A stretch of 64,000 nt of DNA from Maricaulis sp. (GCF_017642925.1 NZ_JAEPOL010000003.1:1-64000); one strand, 5' to 3'. Numbered from the stretch's first letter, positions 34,114-42,857 are shown. Translations and numbers: made by a program. Notes: generated by a model not told the origin, from the sequence alone.

Positions 34114-35181
34114 ATGCCCCCCACCGACCGCCGCATCGATGCCGACACGCTGACCGGATTTCTGGCGGCCGTCCTGACGGCAGCCGGAGCCCGCAAGCCT
34201 GACGCCGATTGTGTCGCGGCGCACCTGGCTGACGCCAATCTGAAGGGCCATGACAGTCACGGCGCCGGCCTGCTGCCGGTCTATGTCCACCATATCCGCA
34301 AGGGCCTGGTCGAGACCGGGGCGACCTCCGCCACACTGACCGACACCGCGGTTCTGCTGCGCATCGACGGGAATGGTGGATGGGGCGCGCCGGCCGGTTT
34401 CGGCCTGATCGAACAGGCCGGACAGAAGGCGAAGGCCGGCGGGCTGGCGGCGGCCACGCTCGGCGATGTGCACCATCTCGGCCGTATCGGCGCCTATGGC
34501 GAGCGCGCGGCCGCGGCCGGGCTGGCCTCGATCCATTTTGTCAGCGTCGGCGATCATGCGCCGCTGGTGGCGCCCTTCCGGGGGTCAGACGCCCGCTTTG
34601 GCACCAACCCGGTCTGCATCGCCTTCCCGGCGACGGCAAAGCGGCCAGCCTTCGTGCTGGACATGGCGACCAGCCGGATCGCGCTGGGCAAGGCCCGGGT
34701 CGCGGCCAACAAGGGCATCGCGCTGGCCCCGGGCAATCTAATCGACGAGAAGGGCCGGCCCACGACCGATCCCAACGGCATGGCCGGCTTCGAGCTCAAG
34801 GGTGCGCTGACACCGATGGGCCGCCACAAGGGATACGGGCTGGCCTTTGCCTGCGAGATCCTCGCCGGCGTCCTGTCGGGCGCGGGTACGATCCAGCCGG
34901 GGCGCGAGCGGCGCGGCGGGCTGCAGAACGGGCTCTTCTCCATCCTGATCGACCCGGCCGCCTTCGGCGATCCGGCCTGGATGGAGGACGAGATCGAGGC
35001 GCTGGCCGATTATGTCCTCGCCTCGCCGCCGATGGACTGGGACAGCCCGGTTCTCTACCCCGGCGATCCCGAGCGCGCCGCCGAGGGCAAACGCCGCCGC
35101 GAGGGCATCCCGATGGACGACACCACGATTGCCCAGCTGAACAAGTCGGCCGAAATCGCGGGCTGCCCGGATCGCCTCTAG
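34114..35181 (+). CDS. Malate/L-lactate dehydrogenase family oxidoreductase
   Basis: The 355-residue NAD(P)-dependent 2-hydroxyacid oxidoreductase belongs to the Ldh_2 (YbiC/AllD/ComC) family, which is unrelated to classical malate dehydrogenase. Motifs are NLKGHDSHGAGLLPVY with the catalytic-site His, DGNGGWGAPAG, RFGTNPVCIAFP and the C-terminal PMGRHKGYGLAFACEILAG. The natural substrate may be malate, lactate, ureidoglycolate, a 2,3-diketogulonate or a proline-pathway imine (delta-1-piperideine); it cannot be chosen from sequence. It is monocistronic on the plus strand and ends at a hairpin convergent with ohr. Confidence 0.88.
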   Translation: MPPTDRRIDADTLTGFLAAVLTAAGARKPDADCVAAHLADANLKGHDSHGAGLLPVYVHHIRKGLVETGATSATLTDTAVLLRIDGNGGWGAPAGFGLIEQAGQKAKAGGLAAATLGDVHHLGRIGAYGERAAAAGLASIHFVSVGDHAPLVAPFRGSDARFGTNPVCIAFPATAKRPAFVLDMATSRIALGKARVAANKGIALAPGNLIDEKGRPTTDPNGMAGFELKGALTPMGRHKGYGLAFACEILAGVLSGAGTIQPGRERRGGLQNGLFSILIDPAAFGDPAWMEDEIEALADYVLASPPMDWDSPVLYPGDPERAAEGKRRREGIPMDDTTIAQLNKSAEIAGCPDRL

Positions 35182-35186
35182 GGCAA

Positions 35187-35222
35187 ATGCTCCTCCGCGC
35201 CCTGCAAGGCACGAAGGAGCAT
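35187..35222. terminator. Hairpin between convergent dehydrogenase and ohr genes
   Basis: ATGCTCCT (35187-35194) pairs with AGGAGCAT (35215-35222). The loop is long (20 bases) and there is no strong T run. It fills the 46-base gap between the two convergent stops. Confidence 0.55.
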
Positions 35223-35227
35223 GCCGG

Positions 35228-35653
35228 TCAGGCCAGGCTCAGGCGGACGTCCACATTATTGCGGGTGGCGTTGGAATAGGGACAGACCTGGTGTGCGGCG
35301 TCGACCAGCGCCTGTGCCGTATCGCGTTCCAGGCCCGGAAGGTCGACCTTGAGATCGATATCGAGGCCGAACCCGCCCTCATCGCGCGGACCGATGCCGA
35401 CCGTCGTCTCGACCGTTGCGTCGGCCGGAACCTTCGTACCGACCTTGCCGGCCACAGCTTTCATGGCGCCGATGAAGCAGGCCGAATAGCCCGCCGCGAA
35501 CAATTGCTCCGGATTGGCGCCTTCGCCGCCTGCACCGCCAAGTTCTTTCGGCGTGGCGAGCTTCAGTTTCAGCGTCCCGTCGAGGGTTTCCGCCGTACCG
35601 TCACGGCCGCCGGTGGCCCGGGCCGTCGTCTTGTACGCAACCTTTACAGACAT
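35228..35653 (-). CDS. ohr: Organic hydroperoxide resistance protein
   Basis: The 141-residue OsmC/Ohr-family peroxidase reduces organic hydroperoxides. The two catalytic cysteines are Cys59 (AAGYSACFIGAMK) and Cys124 (HQVCPYSNATR), each in its expected family context. The start at ATG 35653 (MSVKVAYKT) matches the family. It is divergent from ohrR, and two palindromes in the intervening 155 bases are the likely operators, so expression should rise when OhrR is oxidised. Confidence 0.95.
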   Translation of the reverse strand: MSVKVAYKTTARATGGRDGTAETLDGTLKLKLATPKELGGAGGEGANPEQLFAAGYSACFIGAMKAVAGKVGTKVPADATVETTVGIGPRDEGGFGLDIDLKVDLPGLERDTAQALVDAAHQVCPYSNATRNNVDVRLSLA

Positions 35654-35697
35654 TGTGCGTCCTTCCTGATGAGCGGCCTCGCGGCCAGGTAACTTTT

Positions 35698-35714
35698 GCA
35701 CGATTAAATCGTGC
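35698..35714. promoter_or_regulatory. Palindromic OhrR-type operator 1
   Basis: GCACGATT-a-AATCGTGC is a perfect 8-bp inverted repeat around a central A. It resembles the known OhrR box (TACAATTAAATTGTA type) in its central ATTAAAT. It lies 45 bases upstream of the ohr start. Confidence 0.7.
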
Positions 35715-35770
35715 GCGATATAATTGGGAAGCCGATGCCCCGTCGTCAAGCGCTTGCGATCATATCGCGT

Positions 35771-35784
35771 ACGATTAAATTGAT
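35771..35784. promoter_or_regulatory. OhrR-type operator 2, imperfect
   Basis: ACGATTAAATTGAT repeats the GATTAAAT core of the first operator, with imperfect arms. It lies 25 bases before the ohrR start, a suitable place for autorepression. Confidence 0.6.
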
Positions 35785-35808
35785 GGCCTTGTTCAAGCGA
35801 GAGCCACA

Positions 35809-36279
35809 ATGCCTGAAACCCCTGCCCCCGCCGCCTTCCCGGAAAAGATCCGGCTGAACGATCTGGTCTGTTTCGCCGTCTATTCGGCGAACAATGCCTT
35901 CAATCGCTTCTACAAGCCGATCATGGCAGAGCTGGGTCTGACCTATCCGCAATTCCTGGTGCTGATGGCGCTGTGGGAAGAGGACGGCCAGGGCGTCGGC
36001 CAGCTGGGCGAACGGCTCGGCCTGGAATCCAACACGCTCACACCGCTGCTCAAACGCATGGAAACCGCCGGCGTCATCGAACGCCGCCGCGACAAGGCTG
36101 ACGAGCGCCGCGTCGCCGTGCAGCTGACGCCGCCCGGCCGGGATCTGGAAGCCAAGGCCGGCGCCCTCCTTGCCTGCGTGCCGCAAGCCACGGGCATGAC
36201 CACGGACGAGCTGGTCGAGCTCAGAACCGCGGTCGAACGCCTGCGCGACAATCTCGCCTGCGCCCGCGACGGCGACTGA
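35809..36279 (+). CDS. ohrR: MarR-family organic-peroxide-sensing regulator OhrR
   Basis: The 156-residue winged-helix repressor senses organic hydroperoxides. The reactive cysteine is Cys21 in LNDLVCFAVYSANNAF, the conserved OhrR segment, and a second cysteine at 123 (LLACVPQATG) fits the two-Cys OhrR type that forms a disulfide. The winged helix has LGERLGLESNTLTPLLKRME and RRRDKADERRVAVQLT. It is divergent from ohr, with operators between them. Its stop ends exactly at the base where the convergent thioesterase gene ends. Confidence 0.95.
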   Translation: MPETPAPAAFPEKIRLNDLVCFAVYSANNAFNRFYKPIMAELGLTYPQFLVLMALWEEDGQGVGQLGERLGLESNTLTPLLKRMETAGVIERRRDKADERRVAVQLTPPGRDLEAKAGALLACVPQATGMTTDELVELRTAVERLRDNLACARDGD

Positions 36280-36774
36280 TCAGCTGCGCTCGAGCCCGTG
36301 CAGGGCAAAGGTGTCGAGAATGTCGTCGCCGATCCGTTTGGGGCGGCGGGTGTCGCGGTCGATCAGGCACCATTCCGTCGTCGCGCGGGCAGAGAAGCGT
36401 TTCGCGCCGGGCTTGCGGATATCGACATGGCGATCGAAGCGCGGCCCGTGAATGCGGCCCAGCCAGGTGCGGATCTCGGCCGTCTCGCCGGGCTGGATGG
36501 CGTCGCGATACTCGATCGTGTGCTTCAGCGCGATCCAGATATCGCTGGCGATCATCTCCGGCGTGGCGACGCGGTGCCAGTGGGTGATGGCGATATCCTG
36601 GACCCAGCGCAGATAGACGACATTATTGACGTGGCCCAGCTCGTCGATATCGCCCGGCCCCGGCACGACCCGGCGCATCAGCGCCGTCTCGAAGGAGACA
36701 CAGCCCAGCCCTTCGCCGTCGACCGCCTGCTCCGGCCCGATCACCCCGGCCAGCGAAATCCCGCTGTCATCCAT
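36280..36774 (-). CDS. Acyl-CoA thioesterase, 4HBT/FadM-like
   Basis: The 164-residue hotdog-fold thioesterase hydrolyses acyl-CoA esters. DIDELGHVNNVVYLRWVQD is the catalytic segment of the 4-hydroxybenzoyl-CoA thioesterase class with Asp and the following His. I chose ATG 36774 because GGAG lies six bases upstream; a GTG one codon earlier is possible. The substrate is not known. It is adjacent but convergent to ohrR (stops abut), and its upstream flank carries a repeat element separating it from lpdA. Confidence 0.82.
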   Translation of the reverse strand: MDDSGISLAGVIGPEQAVDGEGLGCVSFETALMRRVVPGPGDIDELGHVNNVVYLRWVQDIAITHWHRVATPEMIASDIWIALKHTIEYRDAIQPGETAEIRTWLGRIHGPRFDRHVDIRKPGAKRFSARATTEWCLIDRDTRRPKRIGDDILDTFALHGLERS

Positions 36775-36862
36775 CACACTCTCCTTCGCAGGTGCACAAT
36801 ATATGGATGGCGGCGTGGCAGGTGAAGGGGGTGGGCCGCTGCGCGGCCAAACACGCTCGCGA

Positions 36863-36999
36863 CCCCTTCTCCCCTCCCGGGGAGAAGGTGGGCGAAGCCC
36901 GGATGAGGGGCGCGCGCCAGCGCCACGCTAAAGAAGAGTCTTTAAGTGGCCGCTCCCGCGGCCGCCCCTCACCCTGCCCTCTCCCCGGGAGGGGAGAGG
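36863..36999. repeat. Three-hairpin 137-bp intergenic repeat, copy 2 (inverted)
   Basis: The order is CCTTCTCCCCTCCCGGGGAG, GATGAGGGGCGCGCG, a short AAAGAAGAGTCTTTA palindrome, GCGGCCGCCCCTCACC, and a final CTCTCCCCGGGAGGGGAGAG hairpin. This is the reverse complement layout of the copy at 2961-3097. Bases 36775-37025 hold only this element; it lies downstream of lpdA and may end the bkd operon transcript. Confidence 0.75.
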
Positions 37000-37025
37000 A
37001 GAGCGTGGCCGGAGAACCCCCGCCC

Positions 37026-38453
37026 CTATTTCGGCGCGGAGATATGGATCGGGTGGCCCAGCGCGGTCAGGGCGGCTTCGGCGAAGCCTTCGGTGAGGGT
37101 CGGGTGGACGTGGATCGTGCCGGAAATGTCTTCCAGGCGCGCGCCCATCTCGACCGCCAGGGCGAATTCGCCCGACAGCTCGGAGACGTGCGTGCCCACG
37201 GCGTGGATGCCCAGGATGACATGATCGTCCTTGCGCGCGGTGACGCGGACGAAACCGCCATCCGTACCGGCATCCATGGAGAGATAGCGGCCCGAGGCGG
37301 CCAGCGGGAATTTGCCCGTGATCACCTCTTCGCCCTTCGCCTTGGCCTCATCCGGCGTCAGGCCGACACCGACGACTTCCGGCTCGGTGAAGCAGACGGC
37401 AGCGATCGCCACCGGGTCGTGCACCCGGCGCTGGCCGGCGATGATCTCGGCGACCATCTCGCCCTGGGCCGTCGCCTTGTGCGCCAGCAGCGGCTCGCCG
37501 ACGACATCGCCGATGGCATAGACGCCGCGCATGCCAGTGCGGCACTGGGCATCGACCTTGATGAACTTGCCATCCATGTCGAGGCCCATGTTTTCAAGGC
37601 CCCAGCCATCGAGGCAGGCCTTGCGGCCGACGGCGACGAGGATCTTGTCGGCCTCGATCGACTGGGTCTCGCCCTTGGCGTCCTCATATTCCAGAACGGC
37701 TTTGCCGCCCTTTGTCTCGGTCACGCCCTTGGCCTTGCACGACAGGTGGACATCCACCTTGTGCTTCTTCAGCCACATCGTGATCGGGCGGGTGATTTCC
37801 TTGTCATAGAGCGGCAGGATGCGGTCCAGCGCCTCGATGAAGGTCACTTCGGTGCCCAGCTTGCGATAGGCGATGCCCAGTTCCAGGCCGATATAGCCCG
37901 CCCCGACAACGACCAGCTTTTCCGGACGCTCGGTCAGATCCAGTGCCTGGGTCGACCCGATCACCGACTTGCCGAACGGCATGAAGGGCAATTCCACTTC
38001 CACCGAACCGGTCGCCAGGATCACATTCTCGGCCGTGATCTCGACCTTCTCGCCGTCTTCCTGCGTGACGATGCAGGTCTTGGCGTTGGAGAATTCGGCC
38101 CAGCCGGCGATGTGTTCGGCACCGGCGGCCTTGATCAGCTGCGCCACGCCGCCGGTCAGTTTGGAGACGATGCCGTCTTTCCAGCCCACCAGCTTGCCCA
38201 TGTCCAGCTTGGGCTCTTCGGACAGGGAGATGCCGAAACGGTCGCCCTTGGCGGCTTCGGACATATGCTCGAACTCGGTCGCCGCATGGATCATCGCCTT
38301 GGAGGGGATGCAGCCGCGATTGAGGCAGGTCCCGCCCAGACCGTGCTTGTCGACAATAATCGTGTCGAGGCCCAGCTGGCCGGCGCGGATCGCAGCCGGA
38401 TAGCCGCCCGGGCCACCACCGACGACGAGGACCTGGCAAGTGCGTTGTTGCAT
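37026..38453 (-). CDS. lpdA: Dihydrolipoyl dehydrogenase (E3) of the branched-chain 2-oxoacid dehydrogenase
   Basis: The 475-residue FAD-dependent enzyme reoxidises the lipoyl groups of E2 with NAD. FAD binding is seen at VLVVGGGPGGYPAA, and the redox disulfide is Cys43/Cys48 in GGTCLNRGCIPSKA. The NAD-binding GAGYIGLELG motif is present, and the C-terminal active base is His450 with Glu455 (VHPTLTEGF). It is the last gene of a four-gene E1alpha-E1beta-E2-E3 operon (minus strand), 12 bases after E2. Its place in this operon suggests use by the branched-chain complex. Confidence 0.95.
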   Translation of the reverse strand: MQQRTCQVLVVGGGPGGYPAAIRAGQLGLDTIIVDKHGLGGTCLNRGCIPSKAMIHAATEFEHMSEAAKGDRFGISLSEEPKLDMGKLVGWKDGIVSKLTGGVAQLIKAAGAEHIAGWAEFSNAKTCIVTQEDGEKVEITAENVILATGSVEVELPFMPFGKSVIGSTQALDLTERPEKLVVVGAGYIGLELGIAYRKLGTEVTFIEALDRILPLYDKEITRPITMWLKKHKVDVHLSCKAKGVTETKGGKAVLEYEDAKGETQSIEADKILVAVGRKACLDGWGLENMGLDMDGKFIKVDAQCRTGMRGVYAIGDVVGEPLLAHKATAQGEMVAEIIAGQRRVHDPVAIAAVCFTEPEVVGVGLTPDEAKAKGEEVITGKFPLAASGRYLSMDAGTDGGFVRVTARKDDHVILGIHAVGTHVSELSGEFALAVEMGARLEDISGTIHVHPTLTEGFAEAALTALGHPIHISAPK

Positions 38454-38465
38454 GGCGTGCGCTCC

Positions 38466-39722
38466 CTAGCCCATGAACAGGGTGGCCGGGTTCTCCAGGA
38501 ACCCTTTGACCCGCTGGATCAGCATGGCGGCGTCATAGCCGTCGACGATGCGGTGGTCGAAACAGGATGACAGGTTCATCACCTTGCGCGGCACGACCTG
38601 GCCGTCCGCGTCATAGCGCGGCAGGGTCTGCATCTTGTTGACGCCGATGATGGCCGTTTCCGGCGCATTCAGGATCGGCGTGGTGACCAGGCCGCCGATC
38701 GCCCCCAGCGAGGTGATGGTGATGGTCGAACCGGTCAGCTCGTCCTTGGTTGCCTTGCCGTCCTTGGCAGCCTGGCCGAGACGGCCGAGCTCGCTCGCGA
38801 TCTGCCAGATGTCCAGGCTCTCGGCGTGCTTGATCACCGGCACCATCAGACCGTTCGGCGTCGCTGCGGCGATGCCGCAATGGACGGCGTCATACTTGGT
38901 CAGCACCATGGCCTCGCCATCGAAATGGGCATTGGCCTGGGGCGTGTGCGGCAGGGCCCGCGTCAGTGCCATCACGAGGAAGGGGATGAAGGTCAGCTTG
39001 GGCTGGTCTTCGCGGCGCGTATTGTTGAGATGCGCCCGCAGCTCTTCCAGCGCGGTGACGTCGATCTCCTCGACATAGGCGATGTCGGGAATGGTGCGCT
39101 GGGCGCGCGACATGTTGTCGGAGATGCGCCGGCGCAGGCCGATCACCTTCTCCTCGGTGACACCGGTCTGCGGCGCGCGGATCGCCGTGCCGCCCCCGCC
39201 GGACTTGGACGCGAGGCGTCCGCCGGACTTGATGAAATCGTCCAGATCCTCGTGCGTGATGCGGCCGGCCGGACCCGTGCCCGGCACCAGGCCGAGATCG
39301 ATATCCTTGTCCAGGGCGCGCTTGCGCACGGCCGGGCTGGCCAGCGGGCGCTCGCCGGTCATGCGGGCAGCCACGGAAGGCGCCGCAGCGGCCTGTTCCG
39401 GCTCGACGGGCTTTTTCGGCTCGGGCCGGGCCGGCGCCTCCGGTTCCGGCTCTTTCGCGTCGTCCTCGGCCGGAGCCGCGCCTTCGGTGGCGATGAACAT
39501 GATCTCGGTGCCAACGGCGATGACATCGCCCGGTGCGCCGACCAGCTTGGTAACGGTGCCGTTTACGGCACAGGGGATTTCCACCGTCGCCTTGTCGGTC
39601 ATCACGTCCAGCACGTGCTGGTCCTCGGTGACGGTGTCACCTTCCTTGACGTGCCATTCGACGATCTCGGCCTCGACGATCCCTTCGCCGACATCGGGCA
39701 TCTTGTAGCGGTATTCGCTCAT
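38466..39722 (-). CDS. bkdB: Dihydrolipoamide acyltransferase (E2) of the branched-chain 2-oxoacid dehydrogenase
   Basis: The 418-residue E2 has one lipoyl domain with lipoylated Lys44 (LDVMTDKATVEIP), an Ala/Pro/Glu linker, a peripheral-subunit-binding domain (LASPAVRKRALDKDIDLGLV) and a C-terminal catalytic domain with His390 and Asp394 in FDHRIVDGYDAAML. It starts one base after the E1beta stop. The E2 transfers the acyl group to coenzyme A. A single lipoyl domain and neighbouring E1 genes fit the branched-chain complex better than pyruvate dehydrogenase. Confidence 0.92.
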   Translation of the reverse strand: MSEYRYKMPDVGEGIVEAEIVEWHVKEGDTVTEDQHVLDVMTDKATVEIPCAVNGTVTKLVGAPGDVIAVGTEIMFIATEGAAPAEDDAKEPEPEAPARPEPKKPVEPEQAAAAPSVAARMTGERPLASPAVRKRALDKDIDLGLVPGTGPAGRITHEDLDDFIKSGGRLASKSGGGGTAIRAPQTGVTEEKVIGLRRRISDNMSRAQRTIPDIAYVEEIDVTALEELRAHLNNTRREDQPKLTFIPFLVMALTRALPHTPQANAHFDGEAMVLTKYDAVHCGIAAATPNGLMVPVIKHAESLDIWQIASELGRLGQAAKDGKATKDELTGSTITITSLGAIGGLVTTPILNAPETAIIGVNKMQTLPRYDADGQVVPRKVMNLSSCFDHRIVDGYDAAMLIQRVKGFLENPATLFMG

Positions 39723-39723
39723 C

Positions 39724-40737
39724 TTAAGCCTCCAGAACGGCGTTCATCGCATTGATGAAACGCTCCGGGCCCGGGAAGTAGGACCATTCATGCGCATGCG
39801 GGTAAGGTGTGTCCCAGCCGGTAACGCGCTGGATCGGCGCCTCGAGAGCATAGAAGCATTCTTCCTGGATCTGCGCGGCCAGCTCGGCTGCGAAACCGGA
39901 CGTGCGCGGCGCTTCCTGGGCAACGATGCAGCGGCCGGTCTTGTTGACCGAACGGGCGATCGTCTCGATGTCGTAGGGCACCAGGGTGCGCAGATCGATG
40001 ATCTCCGCATCCACGCCGGCCTTTTCCGCCGCTGCCTGGGCGACGAGCACCAGCGTGCCATAGGTGACGACGGTCACGGCATTGCCTTCGCGCACCACAT
40101 CCGCCTTGCCGATCGGCACGGTGTAATGGCCCTCGGGCACCTCGCCCTTGGGATGTTTGCCCCAGGACGACAGCGCACCGCCGGAATGCCCGTCGAACGG
40201 ACCGTTATAGAGACGCTTGGGCTCGAAGAAGATCACCGGATCCGGGCTTTCGATGGCCGAGATCAGCATGCCCTTCGCGTCATACGGGTTGGACGGCATC
40301 ATCACCTGCACACCCGGGATATGGGTGAAGAAGGCTTCCGGGCTCATCGAGTGGGTCTGGCCGCCGCGGATACCGCCGCCGCAGGGTGTGCGGATCACCA
40401 CCGGTGCGGTGAAAGTGCCGGCCGTGCGATAGCGCAGGCGCGACAGTTCCGACACGATCTGGTCGAGGCCGGGGAAGATATAGTCGGCAAACTGGATTTC
40501 CGCGACAGGCTTGAGACCCCGCGCCGCCATGCCGATCGCCATGGCGACGATGGCCGCCTCGTTGATCGGTGCATCGAAGGAGCGGTCGAGACCGTATTTC
40601 TTCTGCAGGTTTGCCGTGACGCGGAACACGCCGCCGAAATAGCCGGCATCCTCGCCAAAGCTGACGACGTCGCCATCGCGTTCCATCATCACGTCCAGGG
40701 CCGAGTTGAGGGCCTGGATCATGTTCATCGTGGCCAT
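39724..40737 (-). CDS. bkdA2: Branched-chain 2-oxoacid dehydrogenase E1 beta subunit
   Basis: The 337-residue transketolase-like subunit has MIQALNSALDVMMERDGDVVSFGEDAG, FGGVFRVT, and QFADYIFPGLDQI. RTPCGGGIRGGQTHSMSPE is the loop that helps bind thiamin diphosphate. With the alpha subunit it decarboxylates the branched-chain keto acids of Leu, Ile and Val. The start is three bases after the E1alpha stop. Confidence 0.92.
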   Translation of the reverse strand: MATMNMIQALNSALDVMMERDGDVVSFGEDAGYFGGVFRVTANLQKKYGLDRSFDAPINEAAIVAMAIGMAARGLKPVAEIQFADYIFPGLDQIVSELSRLRYRTAGTFTAPVVIRTPCGGGIRGGQTHSMSPEAFFTHIPGVQVMMPSNPYDAKGMLISAIESPDPVIFFEPKRLYNGPFDGHSGGALSSWGKHPKGEVPEGHYTVPIGKADVVREGNAVTVVTYGTLVLVAQAAAEKAGVDAEIIDLRTLVPYDIETIARSVNKTGRCIVAQEAPRTSGFAAELAAQIQEECFYALEAPIQRVTGWDTPYPHAHEWSYFPGPERFINAMNAVLEA

Positions 40738-40740
40738 GTC

Positions 40741-41970
40741 CTAGACTCCCAGATCCTGGCGCTGGCGGCGCAGGCGCCAGTCCTGTTCGGCGTAAACATC
40801 CTCGAAGATGGAGTTGACCGGTGACAGCGGGCCATCATGCAGCGTGCCGTAGCTTTCCGCTTCCTTGTAGGAGGCGATTACCAGCTCGTTCTGTTCCTTC
40901 TCCAGCGCGGTGTGACGCGCCTCGTCCCACTCGCCCAGGCCGATGAGATGGTTCTTCAGGCGCGCGATCGGGTCGCCCAGCGGCCAGATCTCGTTCTCGC
41001 CCTTGGGACGGTAGCCGGACGGATCGTCCGAGGTGGAGTGCGCGTCGGCGCGATAGGTAAAGGTCTCGATCACCGTGGCACCATGACCGGCACGGGCGCG
41101 CTCGGCGGCCCATTGCGTGGCGGCATAGACGGCGAGGAAGTCATTGCCGTCGACCCGCAGCGAGGCCAGGCCGTAGCCCAGCCCTTTCAGCGCGAAGCTG
41201 GGTGACTGACCGGCGGCGATGCCCTGGAAGGTCGAGATGGCCCACTGATTGTTGACGACGTTGAGGATCACCGGCGCCTTGTAGGTCGAGGCCAGAACCA
41301 GCGCGCCGTGGAAATCGCCCTCGGCCGTCGAGCCCTCGCCGATCCAGCTTGCGGCGATCTGCTTGTCGCCCTTGTACTGGCACGCCATCGCATAGCCCAC
41401 GGCCTGCGGGAATTGCGTCGCCAGATTGCCGGAGATCGAGAAGAAATTGCCTTCAGCCCAGGTGTAGTGCACCGGCAGCTGGCGGCCCTTCAGATTGTCA
41501 CGGCTGTTGGAAATGCAGTGGCACATCATGTCGACGATGTCGCGGCCGCGCGCAAACAGGATGCCCTGCTGACGGTAGGACGGGAAGACCATGTCGCCCT
41601 TGTCCAGCGCCATCGCGCCGGCGACGGCAACCGCCTCCTCGCCCGTCGACTTCATGTAGAAGCTCATCTTGCCCTGACGCTGCAGCTTCAGCATGCGGTC
41701 GTCATAGGTGCGGGTGAGCATCATGTGGCGCAGGCCCTCGCGCAGCACGTCCGGCTTCAGCTTGGGATCCCAGTCGCCGACGGCCTGGTGGTTGTGATCG
41801 AGCACACCGATCAGGCCGAGCGCCAGGTCGCGCGTCTCCATACCCGCTACGGACGGGTCGGGACGCGGCGCCTCACCGGCAGCCTGCAGGTCGAGATGGG
41901 AGAAGTCGGGCGTGTCGCCGGGCCGGACATGAGGCGCCGGAACATGGAAGCGGGGTTCGTCTTGTGCCAT
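40741..41970 (-). CDS. bkdA1: Branched-chain 2-oxoacid dehydrogenase E1 alpha subunit
   Basis: The 409-residue subunit binds thiamin diphosphate through a GDG-type motif (SWIGEGSTAEGDFHGALV...VVNNQWAIST). RTYDDRMLKLQRQGKMSFYM and TGEEAVAVAG are the E1alpha active-site entry. RADAHSTSDDPSGYRP near residue 312 is the loop typical of branched-chain E1alpha, phosphorylated in mitochondrial forms. It starts the operon, divergent from the Lrp-type regulator at 42159 with about 190 bases between. Confidence 0.94.
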   Translation of the reverse strand: MAQDEPRFHVPAPHVRPGDTPDFSHLDLQAAGEAPRPDPSVAGMETRDLALGLIGVLDHNHQAVGDWDPKLKPDVLREGLRHMMLTRTYDDRMLKLQRQGKMSFYMKSTGEEAVAVAGAMALDKGDMVFPSYRQQGILFARGRDIVDMMCHCISNSRDNLKGRQLPVHYTWAEGNFFSISGNLATQFPQAVGYAMACQYKGDKQIAASWIGEGSTAEGDFHGALVLASTYKAPVILNVVNNQWAISTFQGIAAGQSPSFALKGLGYGLASLRVDGNDFLAVYAATQWAAERARAGHGATVIETFTYRADAHSTSDDPSGYRPKGENEIWPLGDPIARLKNHLIGLGEWDEARHTALEKEQNELVIASYKEAESYGTLHDGPLSPVNSIFEDVYAEQDWRLRRQRQDLGV

Positions 41971-42112
41971 GGGCTCTCGCTGAACTGATGGGGCGTCTGG
42001 GCCCCGGCAATCGCCGCGATATACTGGCTCGCGAGCGCGAGACGGCGTCTAACGCGGATGGACAGGTCTTGTCTACCGTTGGAATGCGGCGCCATTTCGG
42101 GGTTCGCAAGTG

Positions 42113-42140
42113 CAATATATTGGATTAATTTCGCAGAAAT
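42113..42140. promoter_or_regulatory. Palindromes in the bkd/Lrp divergent promoter region
   Basis: CAATATATTG (42113-42122) is a perfect palindrome. ATTTC-gca-GAAAT (42128-42140) is a perfect interrupted one, 18 bases before the regulator start. AT-rich palindromes in this position suit an Lrp/AsnC operator that controls the regulator itself and perhaps the bkd genes. Confidence 0.5.
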
Positions 42141-42158
42141 CCATGGTTTGAGGAAATA

Positions 42159-42638
42159 ATGACCGCCACTCTAGACACGATTGATGTCCGCATTCTGGAA
42201 GCCCTGCAGGAAGATGCCGGCCGCTCGGTCGCCGATATCGCCGAAATCGTCGGCCTGACACCCTCGCCCTGCTGGCGCCGGATCCGGCGGCTGGAAACCG
42301 AAGGCATCATCAAGCGCCGCTCGGTCCAGCTCGACCGCCGCGCCATCGGCCTGATGTTCACCGCCTATCTGGAAGTGAAGATCCAGCCGGCCCGCAAGGC
42401 GAATTACGAAAAGTTCGAAAGCGCCATCCAGTCCTTCAAGGAAGTCACCGAAGCGGCCACCATGACCGGCCCCTATGACTACCTGCTCAAGGTCGTGACG
42501 CCGGACATCGATAGCTATAACGACTTCATGTACGAGAAGATGATCCCGCTCGACGTGGTCGGCGATTTCCGCACCTCCGTGCAGATCCGCAATGTGAAGG
42601 AAGGCCGCGGCCTGCCCCTCAACCATATCGAGGACTAG
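42159..42638 (+). CDS. bkdR: Lrp/AsnC-family regulator, likely BkdR
   Basis: The 159-residue regulator has an N-terminal helix-turn-helix (ILEALQEDAGRSVADIAEIVGLTPSPCWRRIRRLETEG) and a C-terminal RAM ligand-binding domain (AATMTGPYDYLLKVVTPDIDSYNDFMYEKM). It lies divergent from bkdA1, the usual place for BkdR, which activates branched-chain keto-acid dehydrogenase genes in response to branched-chain amino acids. The start has GAGGA eight bases upstream. The symbol is inferred from context, not from a diagnostic residue. Confidence 0.85.
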   Translation: MTATLDTIDVRILEALQEDAGRSVADIAEIVGLTPSPCWRRIRRLETEGIIKRRSVQLDRRAIGLMFTAYLEVKIQPARKANYEKFESAIQSFKEVTEAATMTGPYDYLLKVVTPDIDSYNDFMYEKMIPLDVVGDFRTSVQIRNVKEGRGLPLNHIED

Positions 42639-42857
42639 GTGGCCCTTCGCCAGCGCAGCATGACGGGGCCGCTCCTGTGGGGCGCCGCGATCCTCGTCGC
42701 GGTCGTCATCGTGATCGTTCTGCGCTTCGACCTCTCCGGCAATCTGGAGATCGATGCCTGTCTGGATGCGGGCGGCCGCTGGGACCATGCCGCATCGCGC
42801 TGCGACTTCACCCCGCCTCAGGAAGAGGCCAGCCGCGGCAGGACGACGGCGCGATAG
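42639..42857 (+). CDS. Small single-pass membrane protein
   Basis: The 72-residue protein starts at GTG 42639 directly after the regulator stop, with GAGGA overlapping the preceding codons; ATG 42660 is an alternative. It has one hydrophobic helix (LLWGAAILVAVVIVIVLRF), then a short tail with two cysteines (DACLDAGGRW and SRCDFTP) that may form a disulfide outside. The tail pattern D-x-C-L-D-x-G-G-x-W-D resembles small exported alphaproteobacterial proteins. The 3' end overlaps the end of the convergent TetR gene by 40 bases. Confidence 0.55.
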   Translation: MALRQRSMTGPLLWGAAILVAVVIVIVLRFDLSGNLEIDACLDAGGRWDHAASRCDFTPPQEEASRGRTTAR

